DNA of 64,000 nt from CAVOKN01 sp963696505 (GCA_963696505.1 CAVOKN010000007.1:62001-126000); one strand, 5' to 3'. Positions 8,533-17,513 are shown, counted from the first letter of the stretch. The notes: generated from the sequence alone by a model not told the origin. Program-made: numbers and translations.

Positions 8533-10038
8533 ATGAGCGCCCTCACTGCGCTGCCGCTGCTCTCCCTGCTGCTGCTGGCACCGATCGCCGGCGGGGTGCT
8601 GATCTGGCTCGCGCCGCGGTCCTGGGCGCGCGGGCTGGCGCTGCTGGCGGCGCTGGCGACGCTGGTCCTCGCCCTGCTCACCGTGGCGCGCTTCGATGCG
8701 GCGGCGGCGGGCTTCCAACTGGTCGAAACGGCGGCGTGGATGCCGCAGCTCAACGTGAACTATGCCCTCGGCGTGGATGGCATCTCGCTGCTGTTCCTGC
8801 CGGCCACGGCGCTGCTCTTTGCCGGGGTGATCCTGGCGTCGTGGAACAGCGTGCAGACCCTGCCGCAACTCCATTTCAGCCTGCTGCTGCTGCTGGAATC
8901 GGCGACCCTGGGAGTGTTCTGCGCCCTCGACACGGTGCTGTTCTTCCTGTTCTGGGAGCTGACCCTGGTGCCGATCTACTTCCTGGCGAGCTTGTGGGGC
9001 ATCGGGCCGCAGCGCCGCCACGCCGCCGCCAAGTACCTGCTCGTCATGATGGCGGGAGGTGTGCCGCTGCTCTTCGGCTTCCTGGTGCTGGCCTTCGGCA
9101 ACGCGGCGATGGGCGGGGCAGGCGTCCCCGCGGGGCTGACTTTCGATCTGCGCGCCCTGCTCGCCGTGCCGCTGCCCAAGGGCACCGAGTACGCGGTCTT
9201 CCTGCTGTTGCTGCTGGGCTTCGGCGTCAAGGTGCCGGTGTTCCCGCTGCACACCTGGCTGCCGGTGATGGCGATGGAGGGGCCGGCGGCCGTCACGGCG
9301 CTGCTCACCGGCCTCAAGCTGGGCGCCTACGGCCTGATCCGCTTTGCCGTGCCGCTGGCGCCGGAAGCGGCCACGGAACTGCACTGGCTGCTGGCGGGAC
9401 TGGGCGTGGCGGGCCTGCTTTTCGGCGCGGCGGCGGCGCTGGCCCAGACCAACCTGCGGCGCATGCTGGCGTATTCGAGCCTGTCCCATGTCGGCCTGGT
9501 GCTGCTGGGCGTCGCCTCCTTCAATCTCCAGGGCGTGCAGGGTGCGGTGCTGCAACTGCTGACTTTCACCCTGGCTGCGGGCGGCGCATTCCTGGTCGCC
9601 GGCTTCCTGCACCATCGGGTCGGCTCCACCGACGTGCTGAGGCTGGGCGGGGCGGCGCGCAGCGCGCCGCTGCTGGCGAGCTTCTTCCTGCTGTTCGGAC
9701 TGGCCGGCATGGGCATGCCCCTGACATCGGGCTTCCCGGCCGAACTGCTGATTCTGGTGTCCGCCATCGCGACCCACACCGGCGCCGGCATCGCCGCGGT
9801 GGCGGGCAGCGTGGTGGGTGCCGCCTATTTCCTCGGCCTCTACCGCCGTGCCTTCTTCGGGCCAGTGGCGCGCGCCGACATCGCCACGCTGCCCGACCTC
9901 AGGCCGCGGGAGCTGGCGATCGTGCTGCTGTTTGCCAGTGTCATCATCGTCGTCGGCCTCACCCCGGGGCCGGTGCTGGAGCTGATCCGCCCCTCCGCCG
10001 AAGCCTGGGTCGCGCGCCTGCCGGTCACTGGCCGTTGA
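8533..10038 (+). CDS. NuoM-like antiporter subunit
   Basis: A 501-residue polytopic protein and the most canonical NuoM-type member of the four. It has the TM5 glutamate in FLFWELTLVPIYF, the TM7 lysine in GVKVPVFPLHTWLP and a further lysine in LLTGLKLGAYGLIR. It starts at ATG 8533 behind a purine-rich stretch (GAGGGGGTGG). It probably belongs to the dab cluster, although about 630 bases of repeats separate it from the preceding gene. Its last 14 bases overlap the end of the convergent carbonic-anhydrase-like gene. Confidence 0.85.
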   Translation: MSALTALPLLSLLLLAPIAGGVLIWLAPRSWARGLALLAALATLVLALLTVARFDAAAAGFQLVETAAWMPQLNVNYALGVDGISLLFLPATALLFAGVILASWNSVQTLPQLHFSLLLLLESATLGVFCALDTVLFFLFWELTLVPIYFLASLWGIGPQRRHAAAKYLLVMMAGGVPLLFGFLVLAFGNAAMGGAGVPAGLTFDLRALLAVPLPKGTEYAVFLLLLLGFGVKVPVFPLHTWLPVMAMEGPAAVTALLTGLKLGAYGLIRFAVPLAPEAATELHWLLAGLGVAGLLFGAAAALAQTNLRRMLAYSSLSHVGLVLLGVASFNLQGVQGAVLQLLTFTLAAGGAFLVAGFLHHRVGSTDVLRLGGAARSAPLLASFFLLFGLAGMGMPLTSGFPAELLILVSAIATHTGAGIAAVAGSVVGAAYFLGLYRRAFFGPVARADIATLPDLRPRELAIVLLFASVIIVVGLTPGPVLELIRPSAEAWVARLPVTGR

Positions 10039-11086
10039 GAGGCTGCAAGGTCCGCGAGCGCCAGTCGAGCACCGCGGTGCGGATATGCATCTTCGCCGCA
10101 AGTTCTGGGAACTCGGAGCGGATCACCTCGGCGGCGAAGTCGGAAAGAAAGCGCGACTTCAGCTCGGCGCGCGCCCGGTCCATGCCGATCTCGTCGTAGG
10201 GCACGGAACTCAACAGCAGGAAGCCGTCGTCGGGAATGCGCTTCGCGTGCATGTTGTCGAGGATGATGCCGGCGGCCTTGCGGATCGGGTCGTCCAGGTT
10301 GGGGCTGTAGGGGCCGATGATCAGCGCCAGGTTGGGTGTATGCAGGAAGTCGAAACCGCGCCCCAGGCAGATCATCCATTCGCGGTGCTCGATGTCGAGG
10401 TGACGCGGCGAGCGTCGCACATCGGCGATGTGGTCCAGGTTGCCGAGCAGCAGCGGCAGCAGGTCGTCGCGCACCCGGGCCGGCATGTCCGGCAGTAGCG
10501 CGGCGAGCCGCGGCGCAAGGCTGTCGCGGTCCTCGGCGCCGCACTTCGCCAGGTCGAGCAGTTCCTCGCCCTCCCCATGGATGATGAGGGCATCGTCGTC
10601 GGTCTCGAAGCCGCACACCAGCGGGTACACCGTGCCGTGGCCGCGCCCGAAGGTGAATTCGACCTGCTTCCTGATGGCGTAGGTGTGGGCGATGGCGGCG
10701 GCTGTGTTGTAGCCGAAGCCGGCGCAGCCGCGCAGCGGATTGCCCTTGGAGAAGTGGTAGGTGATGAGCATCAGCACGCGGCGGCCTTCACCCACCATGC
10801 GATGCACGTGGTTCGCCAGCACCTCGCCAAGGTGGGGCCAGCCGAGGTCGAACATTCCCCCCAGGTTGCGGAAGGGCTGCACGATTCCCGGTGGCGTGTT
10901 GGTGGCGACAGACAGATTGATGCGCCCGTCCATGCACTTCATCACCGCGATGGCGGTGGGATGTTCGGCGCGGTAGCGCTCGCGGGCGAGCCAGGTCTCG
11001 GGACTGCAGTAGTCCGCCGAATGCCGCCGCGCCAGGTCGAACAGCCAGTCGAGGCGCTGGGCGATGGGCTTGCCGTGGATGTCCAT
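10025..11086 (-). CDS. CsoSCA-like beta-carbonic anhydrase family protein
   Basis: A 353-residue soluble protein with beta-carbonic-anhydrase-type zinc ligands arranged as in the carboxysome shell enzyme CsoSCA. They are C51-x-D53-x-R55 (KCMDGRI), H111 (ITYHFSKG) and C121 (LRGCAGFGY). The Asp-Arg dyad that gates the zinc is present. It is shorter than CsoSCA (usually over 500 residues) and no other carboxysome gene is near. GGAGGAG sits just upstream of the ATG at 11086. Its position beside the dab cluster suggests a part in CO2/bicarbonate handling. Activity is inferred only; a sensor or structural role is possible. Confidence 0.75.
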   Translation of the reverse strand: MDIHGKPIAQRLDWLFDLARRHSADYCSPETWLARERYRAEHPTAIAVMKCMDGRINLSVATNTPPGIVQPFRNLGGMFDLGWPHLGEVLANHVHRMVGEGRRVLMLITYHFSKGNPLRGCAGFGYNTAAAIAHTYAIRKQVEFTFGRGHGTVYPLVCGFETDDDALIIHGEGEELLDLAKCGAEDRDSLAPRLAALLPDMPARVRDDLLPLLLGNLDHIADVRRSPRHLDIEHREWMICLGRGFDFLHTPNLALIIGPYSPNLDDPIRKAAGIILDNMHAKRIPDDGFLLLSSVPYDEIGMDRARAELKSRFLSDFAAEVIRSEFPELAAKMHIRTAVLDWRSRTLQPLNGQ

Positions 11087-11245
11087 TTCGTCTCCTCCCT
11101 TGGTGGCAGCAGGGTATTTCGCCGGCGCTAGCGCGACCTCTGCAGGACCGCGCGGCCCGATGCATGTGTCGTTGCGACCGATCCCCGCTGGGAAGCCTTG
11201 GTCACCATCGATCTTCCTTCTTGTGTCTGGCGATGCAGGTCTGAA

Positions 11246-11560
11246 TCAGTGGTAGTCCTCTTCACGCTGGTGCCGGACCGCCAACACCAGCACACTCGAC
11301 TGACTCACGATTTCATACAGCGCTACGTAGCCCGTGGCGCCGAAGGGAATAATCAGTTCCCGTCGCGTTGGGCTCTTGCCGGCCTTGCGGAAGCTGTAGG
11401 GCGTTGCGGCCAACTGGTTCGTGATGGCCGCGCGCACGGCGTCGATGGCGGACTGGGCCAGGTCGAAGTCTTCTGCGGTATTGGCCTTTTCCAGCAGGAA
11501 GTCGAACAAGCGGCTCAGATCATCTTCGGCTTCGACGCTGAAGCGAACGTCGAACCTCAT
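11246..11560 (-). CDS. ParE/RelE-family toxin
   Basis: A 104-residue protein with the ParE/RelE fold pattern: an N-terminal strand RFDVRFSVEAEDDL, two helices, an arginine-rich turn (SPTRRELIIPF) and the C-terminal strands VALYEI and VLVLAVRHQREEDY. It is the distal gene of a two-gene module; its ATG overlaps the antitoxin stop (ATGA). ParE-type toxins target gyrase and RelE-type toxins target ribosome-bound mRNA. The sequence favours the ParE branch but does not settle the target. Confidence 0.8.
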   Translation of the reverse strand: MRFDVRFSVEAEDDLSRLFDFLLEKANTAEDFDLAQSAIDAVRAAITNQLAATPYSFRKAGKSPTRRELIIPFGATGYVALYEIVSQSSVLVLAVRHQREEDYH

Positions 11561-11829
11561 TTACGAAGCTGCTTGCGCCTGGCGTTCAGCTTGGCTTGGA
11601 GCTTGTCGAGAACGTCGTCGGCCGGCATAGACAAGCCGGTGCGTTGGTAGTTCTCCCACGCCGCCTGGCCGCGCTCATGGAAGCGCTGTTGCGCACGCCG
11701 GAACTCCACGGCGTTGCGCACCGAAGCTTCGACGAACTCGGACAGCGTTTCGCCCTGCCGCAGCACGGCCTCGAGTTCGGCGCGAAGCTCAGGTTCAACA
11801 CGGACCTGGGGAATGACGGCGGATTTCAT
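11557..11829 (-). CDS. Antitoxin, ribbon-helix-helix type
   Basis: A 90-residue protein directly upstream of the toxin gene. The N-terminal part (IPQVRVEPELRAELEAVL, then ETLSEFVEASVRNAVEFRR) matches a ribbon-helix-helix DNA-binding domain. The C-terminal half is charged and probably binds the toxin. Such antitoxins usually repress their own promoter, which would lie around 11830-11870 here. Confidence 0.75.
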   Translation of the reverse strand: MKSAVIPQVRVEPELRAELEAVLRQGETLSEFVEASVRNAVEFRRAQQRFHERGQAAWENYQRTGLSMPADDVLDKLQAKLNARRKQLRK

Positions 11830-11969
11830 GAAACGGAGTGTATTGCGTATGCGTTACGAAGTCCACCATCGGCACGGCCGCGCGGGCCGGATCTCGCAAG
11901 TCGGATCAAGCCGCGCTGCAGCGGATCCGACTTGCGGCCCGGAGCGGATACGCAGGGGATAATCGCGCG

Positions 11970-13173
11970 ATGCCCGACCGTCAACTGATCTTCGCCGCAG
12001 CCTTGTTGCGCGGCCTCGCCACCGGCTTGGCCGGCGTGCTGATCGGGCTCTACCTGGCGCGGCTGGGCCTCGCGGCCTCGGCCATCGGCGCCGTGATCAG
12101 CGCCGGCTTGGCCGGGGCCACGGCGGCCGTGCTGCTGGTCACCATCGCCGGCGACCGGCTGGGCCGGCGCCGCCTGCTCGCCGCCCTGGCGCTGGCCAGC
12201 GGTGCGGGCGGCATTGCCGCGGGCCTCGCATCCGGGCCGTGGGCGCTGGGCGCGATCGCCTTCGCCGGCATGATCAACGGCATGGGGCGCGACCGCGGCG
12301 CGAGCCTGGTGATCGAGCAGGCGATCCTGCCGGCGACCACCGACGATAGCGGCCGCACCGGCGCCTTCGCCCGCTACAACCTGCTGATCGACATCGGCCA
12401 TGCGCTGCGGCGCGCTGCTGGCGGCGCTGCCGACCTTGATGCATCAGTGGGTGGGGCTGGACGAGACCGTCGCGCTGCGCGCCACCTTCGTGCTCTACGG
12501 CGTGCTGCACCTCGCGGCGCTGCCGCTCTATCTGCGTCTCAGCCCCGCGGTCGAGGCGGTGCCGGGCGAAAAGTCAGTCGCTGCGATGCGGGTCTCCCCG
12601 GAATCGCGCCGCATCCTGTGGAAGATTTCGGCCCTGTTCGGGCTCGACTCGGTGGCCGGCGGCTTCGTCGGCACGGCGCTGCTGTCCTATTTCTTCTTCG
12701 AGCGCTTCGGCGTGTCCAGCGCCGTGATCGGCCTGCTGTTCTTCGGCGCACGCATCATGAACGCAATCTCGCACCTTGGGGCGGCGTGGCTGGCCAAGCG
12801 CATCGGGCTGGTGAATACGATGGTCTTCACCCACACGCCTTCGAGCCTGCTGCTGGTGACGGTGGCCTTCGTCCCCGACTTCTGGATCGCCGCATTGCTG
12901 TTCCTGATCCGCGAAGGCCTGGTGGAGATGGACGTGCCCACGCGCCAGTCCTATGTCATGGCGGTGGTGCGCCCCGAGGAACGCACCTTTGCTTCCGGCG
13001 TGACCCACCTGGTGCGGCTCGGCGGCTGGGCGGTGGCGCCCGCCGTGGCCGGCGCCCTGATGCAGGGCGTGGCGCTGATGACGCCGCTGCTGGTGGGGTC
13101 GGCAATGAAGATCGCCTACGACGGGCTGCTGTACCTCGCGTTCCGCAAGCTCAAGCCGCCCGAGGAGCGCTAA
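11970..13173 (+). pseudogene. MFS transporter, split by a frameshift
   Basis: The two halves of a 12-TM major facilitator protein of about 400 residues are in different frames. The N-terminal part from ATG 11970 (MPDRQLIFAAALLRG) stays in frame to LLIDIGHAL at about 12407. The rest (GALLAALPTLMHQW to the end) continues in the next frame from about 12408. Removing one C near 12408 (GCGCTGCGGCGCG) restores one frame. Motif A (GDRLGRRRLL) is visible. Substrate unknown. It may be a real pseudogene or a sequencing indel. Confidence 0.8.
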
Positions 13174-13176
13174 GCC

Positions 13177-15015
13177 TCACTGCCGCAGCGGCCGTCGCGC
13201 GCACTCCTCGAAGATGCGCGCCTTGCACCCGGCGCAGACCTCCGGGTCGAGGCGTTCGAAGATGCCGGCGATGGCGTCGCGCTTCTTCGCGAACAGCGCC
13301 TCGCGCCCGATGTCTTCGGCATAGGGCTGCCGGCACAGCATGCGGCAGGCGGCTTCGCGCAGGCTGTGGAAGTACAGCGCACCGCCGCGGGCGCGGCGGC
13401 TGCGCGCCTCCTGCGCCAGCAGTTCCGCGCCGGCGACATCGACGAAATTCATGCTGCGCCCCATCAGCAGCAGGTGCTTCTTCTGCGGCTGGCGTTCGGC
13501 GATGTCGTGGAAATACTCGCCGACGTGATTGGCCGCACCGAAGTAGAGCGATCCTTCGATGCGCACGATCTTGAGTTGCGGGCATTCGGCTTGCCCCGGC
13601 GGGCGCTCGACGAAGCGGCGCCGCGGATCGGCCGCGTCTGGCACCAGCGAGCGGATGGTGGGGCGCGAAGTGCGGTTGAGGTAGAGCATCAGCGACAGCA
13701 CGATGCCAACCAGGATCGCGAACTCCAGGTGCATCACCAGGGTGGCGCCGAAGGTCACCGCCAGCACCGCCGCCTCGCTGCGGCTGACTCTTACGATGGT
13801 GGCTATGTGGTGGAAGTCGATCAGGCCCCAGGCCACCAGGAACAGGATGCCGGCCATCGCCGCATTGGGCAGCCAGGCGGCGAGCGGCGCCACGGCCAGC
13901 AGGATCAGGATCAGCGCCGCGGCGGAGATCACCGCCGCCAGCGGGGTGCGCGCGCCAGCCTCGAAGTTGACGCCCGAACGGTTGAAGGAGCCCGACGAGG
14001 GATAGGCGGAAAAGAAGCTGCCGACGAGGTTGGACAGGCCCTGGCCGATGAACTCCTGGTTGCCGTCAACGCGCTGGCCCGACTTCACCGCAACCGAGCG
14101 GGCGATGGACACCGCTTCGGTCAGGCCGAGCACCGTCACCGCCAGCGCCGCCCCCAGCAGGTGCTTGAGCGTGTCGAGCGCGAACTCCGGATGGGACAGC
14201 GCCGGCAGCGCGCCGGGCAGGGCGCCTATCGTCCTGATGCCCGTGGCATCGGGACCGAGGGCCTCGTTGAAGCCGAAGGCGGCGAGGCTGCCGGCGAGCA
14301 TGGCGACGATCATGTAGGGCAGGCGGGGCAGCCACTTGCGCGCCGCGATGCCCGTCAGCAGCGTGATCAGCGCCACTGCGACGACGAAGGGCTTGATCTC
14401 GCCGACGTGCAGCACGAACTGCTGCAGCGTCTGGAAGAAGCTCAGCCCGCGCGGCAGGGCGAGGCCGAAGAAATTCTTCACCTGGCTAGCCATGATCAGC
14501 ATCGCCGCCCCCGCGGTGAAACCCACCACCACGGTATGCGAGATGAAATTGACCAGGGTGCCCAGCCGCGCTGCACCCATCGCCAGTTGCATCACCCCGA
14601 CCATGAAGCTCAGCGTGAGGACTAGGCTCACGTACTGGGCGCTGCCCGGCTCCGCCAGCGGCGACAGGGAAGCCAGCACCACCAGCGAGATCGCGTTGGT
14701 TGGGCCGGAAACCAGATGCCAGCTCGATCCCCACAGCGCGGCGATCACCGCCGGCACCATCGCAGCGTACAGGCCGTACTCGGGCGGCATACCCGCCAGG
14801 GTGGCGAAGGCGACACCCTGGGGCAGCACGACGACGGCACCGATCAGGCCGGCGACGAGGTCCGCCTTGAGCGTCCCGCGGTCTAGCCGCGGCAGCCACA
14901 CAAGGAAAGGCAGCAGGCGGTTCAGCCAGGCGGAGGAGCTTGCGGGCACGGCTTGGCGAGGCGGTTGGCGGAGCCCAAGAATATCAGCAATCGCTGAAAG
15001 GTTGGCCGCCACCAA
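13177..15015 (-). CDS. SulP-family anion transporter with STAS domain
   Basis: A 612-residue inner-membrane transporter of the SulP/SLC26 family. Roughly residues 45-445 are the membrane domain, with the family signature LPQGVAFATLAGMPPEYGLYAAMVP and FSAYPSSGSFNRS. A cytoplasmic STAS domain (about 470-570, SLYFGAANHVGEYF and MNFVDVAGAELL) follows. The C-terminal tail has a cysteine cluster (CAGC, then C eight residues later) of unknown purpose. SulP proteins carry sulfate, bicarbonate or other anions, sodium- or proton-coupled. Nearness to the dab genes makes bicarbonate attractive, but sulfate cannot be excluded. Confidence 0.85.
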   Translation of the reverse strand: MVAANLSAIADILGLRQPPRQAVPASSSAWLNRLLPFLVWLPRLDRGTLKADLVAGLIGAVVVLPQGVAFATLAGMPPEYGLYAAMVPAVIAALWGSSWHLVSGPTNAISLVVLASLSPLAEPGSAQYVSLVLTLSFMVGVMQLAMGAARLGTLVNFISHTVVVGFTAGAAMLIMASQVKNFFGLALPRGLSFFQTLQQFVLHVGEIKPFVVAVALITLLTGIAARKWLPRLPYMIVAMLAGSLAAFGFNEALGPDATGIRTIGALPGALPALSHPEFALDTLKHLLGAALAVTVLGLTEAVSIARSVAVKSGQRVDGNQEFIGQGLSNLVGSFFSAYPSSGSFNRSGVNFEAGARTPLAAVISAAALILILLAVAPLAAWLPNAAMAGILFLVAWGLIDFHHIATIVRVSRSEAAVLAVTFGATLVMHLEFAILVGIVLSLMLYLNRTSRPTIRSLVPDAADPRRRFVERPPGQAECPQLKIVRIEGSLYFGAANHVGEYFHDIAERQPQKKHLLLMGRSMNFVDVAGAELLAQEARSRRARGGALYFHSLREAACRMLCRQPYAEDIGREALFAKKRDAIAGIFERLDPEVCAGCKARIFEECARRPLRQ

Positions 15016-15108
15016 CGGAGACTCAGGGCGCTCGCCTGAGCATCGCAGAATCGCTGCCTCGCCCCGCTTGCCGGGAGAGGGTGCAATTCATCCGATTGTC
15101 TTGGGCGG

Positions 15109-15615
15109 CTACTCGGGCCGGGACAGCTCCAGGTACACGTCCACCCGCCGCTCGCCGGCCTCGGGGACGCGCCGGCCGTGCGTCTGGGCGCGCACCCGCC
15201 TCTCGGGCACGCCCATTTCCCCCAGTCGCGCTTCCACCGCATAGCAGTCCTGCATGGCGCGGGCCTGGGCGTATTCGCGGCTGCCGCCTGGCGCGGGCCG
15301 GGCGCGCAGCACGATCCACTGCGACTTGTTGCGCGCCCAGCGCTGGGCGACTTCCGCCAACGCCTGCTGGGACGCGGGGTCGATGCGGTCTGAATCGGGC
15401 ATGAAGCGGACCTGGGCGTCCGGGCGGCGCGCCGGTATCGCCGCGCCGGGCGATTCGTCCGGCGCCGGTTCCGCGGGTGGCGCGACCGGGACCGCAGCGT
15501 CTGCCTCGCGGGCCGGCGGCTCGGGGGCCGTGGCGGGGGAAGGCGCAGGCGGCGCCGTGCTGCAGGCTCCGATCAGGAACAGCAGCGGCAGCAGTGAAAG
15601 TCGGGGCAATCGCAT
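15109..15615 (-). CDS. OmpA-like lipoprotein
   Basis: From ATG 15615 this is a 168-residue protein with a lipoprotein signal (MRLPRLSLLPLLFLIGAC, lipobox LIGAC). A Pro/Ala-rich linker follows, then a degenerate OmpA/MotB-type peptidoglycan-binding domain (VRFMPDSDRIDPASQQAL, and VDVYLEL at the end). It probably sits in the outer membrane facing peptidoglycan. A longer frame to 15768 would read through the terminator at 15697-15723, so it is rejected. ATG 15642 is an alternative start. It lies just downstream of the predicted small RNA on the same strand and could be expressed by terminator read-through. Confidence 0.7.
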   Translation of the reverse strand: MRLPRLSLLPLLFLIGACSTAPPAPSPATAPEPPAREADAAVPVAPPAEPAPDESPGAAIPARRPDAQVRFMPDSDRIDPASQQALAEVAQRWARNKSQWIVLRARPAPGGSREYAQARAMQDCYAVEARLGEMGVPERRVRAQTHGRRVPEAGERRVDVYLELSRPE

Positions 15616-15696
15616 CCTTTCGAATCGTGATTCCCGGGGCATCCGCGAGGCCAGGCGGGAGACGAGTTTGCGCATTGTGACCCATCGCGACGCTAC

Positions 15697-15723
15697 AAAA
15701 AAAGAGCCCCTCGACAGAGGGGC
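15697..15723 (-). terminator. Rho-independent terminator of the predicted small RNA
   Basis: Read on the minus strand: a perfect 7-bp stem GCCCCTC-TGTC-GAGGGGC followed by TC and seven T. No protein gene ends immediately upstream on this strand, so it marks the end of a short non-coding transcript. Confidence 0.85.
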
Positions 15724-15822
15724 AATGATGAGCAAAGCTGTTACCTGGGTTGCTGCAAACTCCTGCAATCTCGGCCGGCTACACCTCGCGAAGCGCTAGC
15801 GGGGGGGTGGCACGAAACGTAC
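15697..15822 (-). ncRNA. Predicted sigma54-dependent small RNA, about 125 nt
   Basis: Predicted only from signals. A sigma54-type promoter at 15848-15833 should start transcription near 15822, and a strong U-tailed terminator ends it at 15697. No convincing coding frame lies between. The interior contains TTGCAGGAGTTTGCAGCAA, which can fold with AGGAG in the loop, a plausible anti-Shine-Dalgarno seed. The gene lies next to, and divergent from, a histidine kinase/NtrC-type regulator operon. Three matching operators stand upstream of its promoter. The arrangement recalls glmY/glrKR and crcZ/cbrAB, but I see no sequence homology to either RNA. Confidence 0.55.
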
Positions 15823-15832
15823 AAGTGCTCTT

Positions 15833-15848
15833 AGCAGTGTTCGTGCCA
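15833..15848 (-). promoter_or_regulatory. Sigma54 (RpoN) -24/-12 promoter
   Basis: Minus-strand sequence TGGCACGAACACTGCT matches the RpoN consensus TGGCACG-N4-(T/C)TGC(T/A). The GG and GC dinucleotides are exactly 10 bases apart. It points toward the predicted small RNA. Confidence 0.7.
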
Positions 15849-15922
15849 TCGCTTTCACCGGTGCCAACACATTGAAAACAAACAGAATGACGATTGGGAG
15901 ACGGTCGAGGGCGTGGGTTAGT

Positions 15923-16060
15923 GTTGCGATGTGCAACGGTCGGACCGGCAATCGGCGGCATTCCGAAGTCCGCCCGCGTCCGTCGATGCTCGACGGTAGA
16001 GGCGTCGGCGCGATTCGTTGCAGCGTGCAATACTTGCATTTGTTCGTTGCATTCTGCAAC
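15923..16060. promoter_or_regulatory. Three GTTGC-N5-GCAA(C/T) operators
   Basis: Three inverted repeats of one design occur in the sRNA-kinase intergenic region. They are GTTGC-GATGT-GCAAC (15923-15937), GTTGC-AGCGT-GCAAT (16017-16031) and GTTGC-ATTCT-GCAAC (16046-16060). They lie about 100 to 240 bases upstream of the predicted sRNA start, the usual distance for an enhancer-binding activator, and directly upstream of the kinase gene. They are likely sites for the adjacent NtrC-type regulator. Confidence 0.65.
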
Positions 16061-16091
16061 GCCGCATGAGCCCCGAGGCTGCCGCCGGACC

Positions 16092-17513
16092 ATGATCGCC
16101 CGATCGCTTCGCTCCCGTATCCTCTTCGGCTACCTGACCGTCGCCGCCCTGCTGATCGGCACTGCCGGCATGGCCTTCCTGCAACTGGAGGCGATCGACC
16201 GTGCCATCGAGACCGAGCGCGTGTTCGTCGAGTTCTTCGATCTGATGCGCGATCTGCGCAGCCGGGAAAAGAATCTCGCGCTCTATCGCAAGCAGGTGGA
16301 TTTCCGCGAGTCGGAGCAGGGGATCCTGCGCGCCCTGGCGCTGCTGGACGAGCGTCGCGGCGTCTTCCTGCGGCTGACTCAGGGGGCTCGCCTCGACTCG
16401 CTGGCCGTGGCACTCAACGACCATGCCAAGCGCCTCGGCGCCTATTGGCAGGTTCTGCGCGCCCGGCCGGCCCAGTCCCGCGGCGCCGAAGAGGACCTGG
16501 CCGAATCCCGCTCCACACTGGTTGCCGAAGCCGAGGGCATGGCGGGAATCGCCCACGCCGCGCTGGCCGATGCGCTCAAGACCCACCGCCTGGGCCTGCT
16601 GCTTTCGGTGGTGGTGCTGAGCCTGATCCTGATCGGCATCGGCAAGCTGCTGTCGCGCCGCGTCGCCCAGCCGCTCAAGGAACTGGAGCAGAAGATGGAA
16701 TCGGTGGCGCAGGGCGAACTGGGCAAGATCGAGCTCGGCTCCTCGGACCGCGAGATCGCCTCGCTGTCCAATGCCTTCAACCACGTGCTCTTCGAACTGG
16801 AGGCGCGACGCGACGCGGTGCTGCGCTCGGAGAAGCTGGCGTCGCTGGGCACGATGCTGTCGGGAGTTGCCCACGAGTTGAACAATCCACTCTCGAACAT
16901 CTCCAGTTCGACCCAGATCCTGCTGGAAGAGCTGGAGCAGGGCGACCTCCTCTACCAGCGCGAACTGCTGACGCAGATCGACGGCGAGACCGACCGTGCC
17001 CGCCAGATCGTGCGCGCGCTGCTCGACTTCGCTCCGCAGCGCGCGTTCCGGCGCGAGGCGGTGGGATTGCGTCCGCTGCTGGAGGACACGCTGCGACTGC
17101 TAGGCGGGCAGATTCCCGCGGCCGTCACGGTCGATCTCGACGTGCCGGCGGACCTGGCGGTGGCGGCGGACCGGCCGCGGCTGCAGCAGGTGGCGCTGAA
17201 CCTGGCGCGCAATGCCCTGGAGGCAATGCCCGAGGGCGGGCGCCTCGCAATCCGCGCCGCCGCAAGCGGGCCCGGGATGGCGCCGGTGGACATCGAGTTC
17301 GAGGACAGCGGCAGCGGCATCCCGCCCCACATCCTGCCCCACGTCTTCGATCCCTTCTTCTCCACCAAGGAAGTGGGCAAGGGCTCGGGACTGGGTTTGT
17401 TCGTCGCGCACCAGATCGTCGAGGAGCACGGCGGCACGATCCGCGCCGAGAACCTGGCGGCTGGCGGCGCGCGCTTCGTGCTGCGCCTGCCCGGCGCCGC
17501 GGCCGTGGCATGA
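16092..17513 (+). CDS. Sensor histidine kinase (HAMP, HisKA, HATPase)
   Basis: A 473-residue membrane histidine kinase. TM1 is near residues 10-32, then comes a mostly helical periplasmic sensor and TM2 (LLLSVVVLSLILIGIG, about 170-188). A HAMP linker precedes the HisKA box with phospho-acceptor H261 in GVAHELNNPLSN. The ATPase N, G1 and G2 boxes follow (NLARNALEAMPEG, EDSGSGIP, GKGSGLGLFVAHQIVEEHGG). The last codon overlaps the regulator ATG. ATG 16092 is chosen because the hydrophobic segment follows directly; the longer frame covers the operators. The signal sensed is unknown. Confidence 0.9.
   Translation: MIARSLRSRILFGYLTVAALLIGTAGMAFLQLEAIDRAIETERVFVEFFDLMRDLRSREKNLALYRKQVDFRESEQGILRALALLDERRGVFLRLTQGARLDSLAVALNDHAKRLGAYWQVLRARPAQSRGAEEDLAESRSTLVAEAEGMAGIAHAALADALKTHRLGLLLSVVVLSLILIGIGKLLSRRVAQPLKELEQKMESVAQGELGKIELGSSDREIASLSNAFNHVLFELEARRDAVLRSEKLASLGTMLSGVAHELNNPLSNISSSTQILLEELEQGDLLYQRELLTQIDGETDRARQIVRALLDFAPQRAFRREAVGLRPLLEDTLRLLGGQIPAAVTVDLDVPADLAVAADRPRLQQVALNLARNALEAMPEGGRLAIRAAASGPGMAPVDIEFEDSGSGIPPHILPHVFDPFFSTKEVGKGSGLGLFVAHQIVEEHGGTIRAENLAAGGARFVLRLPGAAAVA

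Noticed and set aside
7966..8536. Several 60-165-codon frames in the 8.0-8.5 kb repeat
   Set aside because: They are translations of the tandem repeat and its hairpins; the same peptide reappears out of context at 21.5 kb.
1..10038. A respiratory complex I (nuo) or Mrp antiporter operon
   Set aside because: Only NuoL/M-like subunits are present with dabA; none of the small Mrp subunits or nuoA-K hydrophilic genes is seen.
10025..11086. Carboxysome locus
   Set aside because: No shell protein, Rubisco or CsoS2 gene is in the window; only a CsoSCA-like protein.
15615..15768. N-terminal extension of the OmpA-like lipoprotein to 15768
   Set aside because: It would run through a perfect terminator hairpin and separates the lipoprotein signal from the N-terminus.
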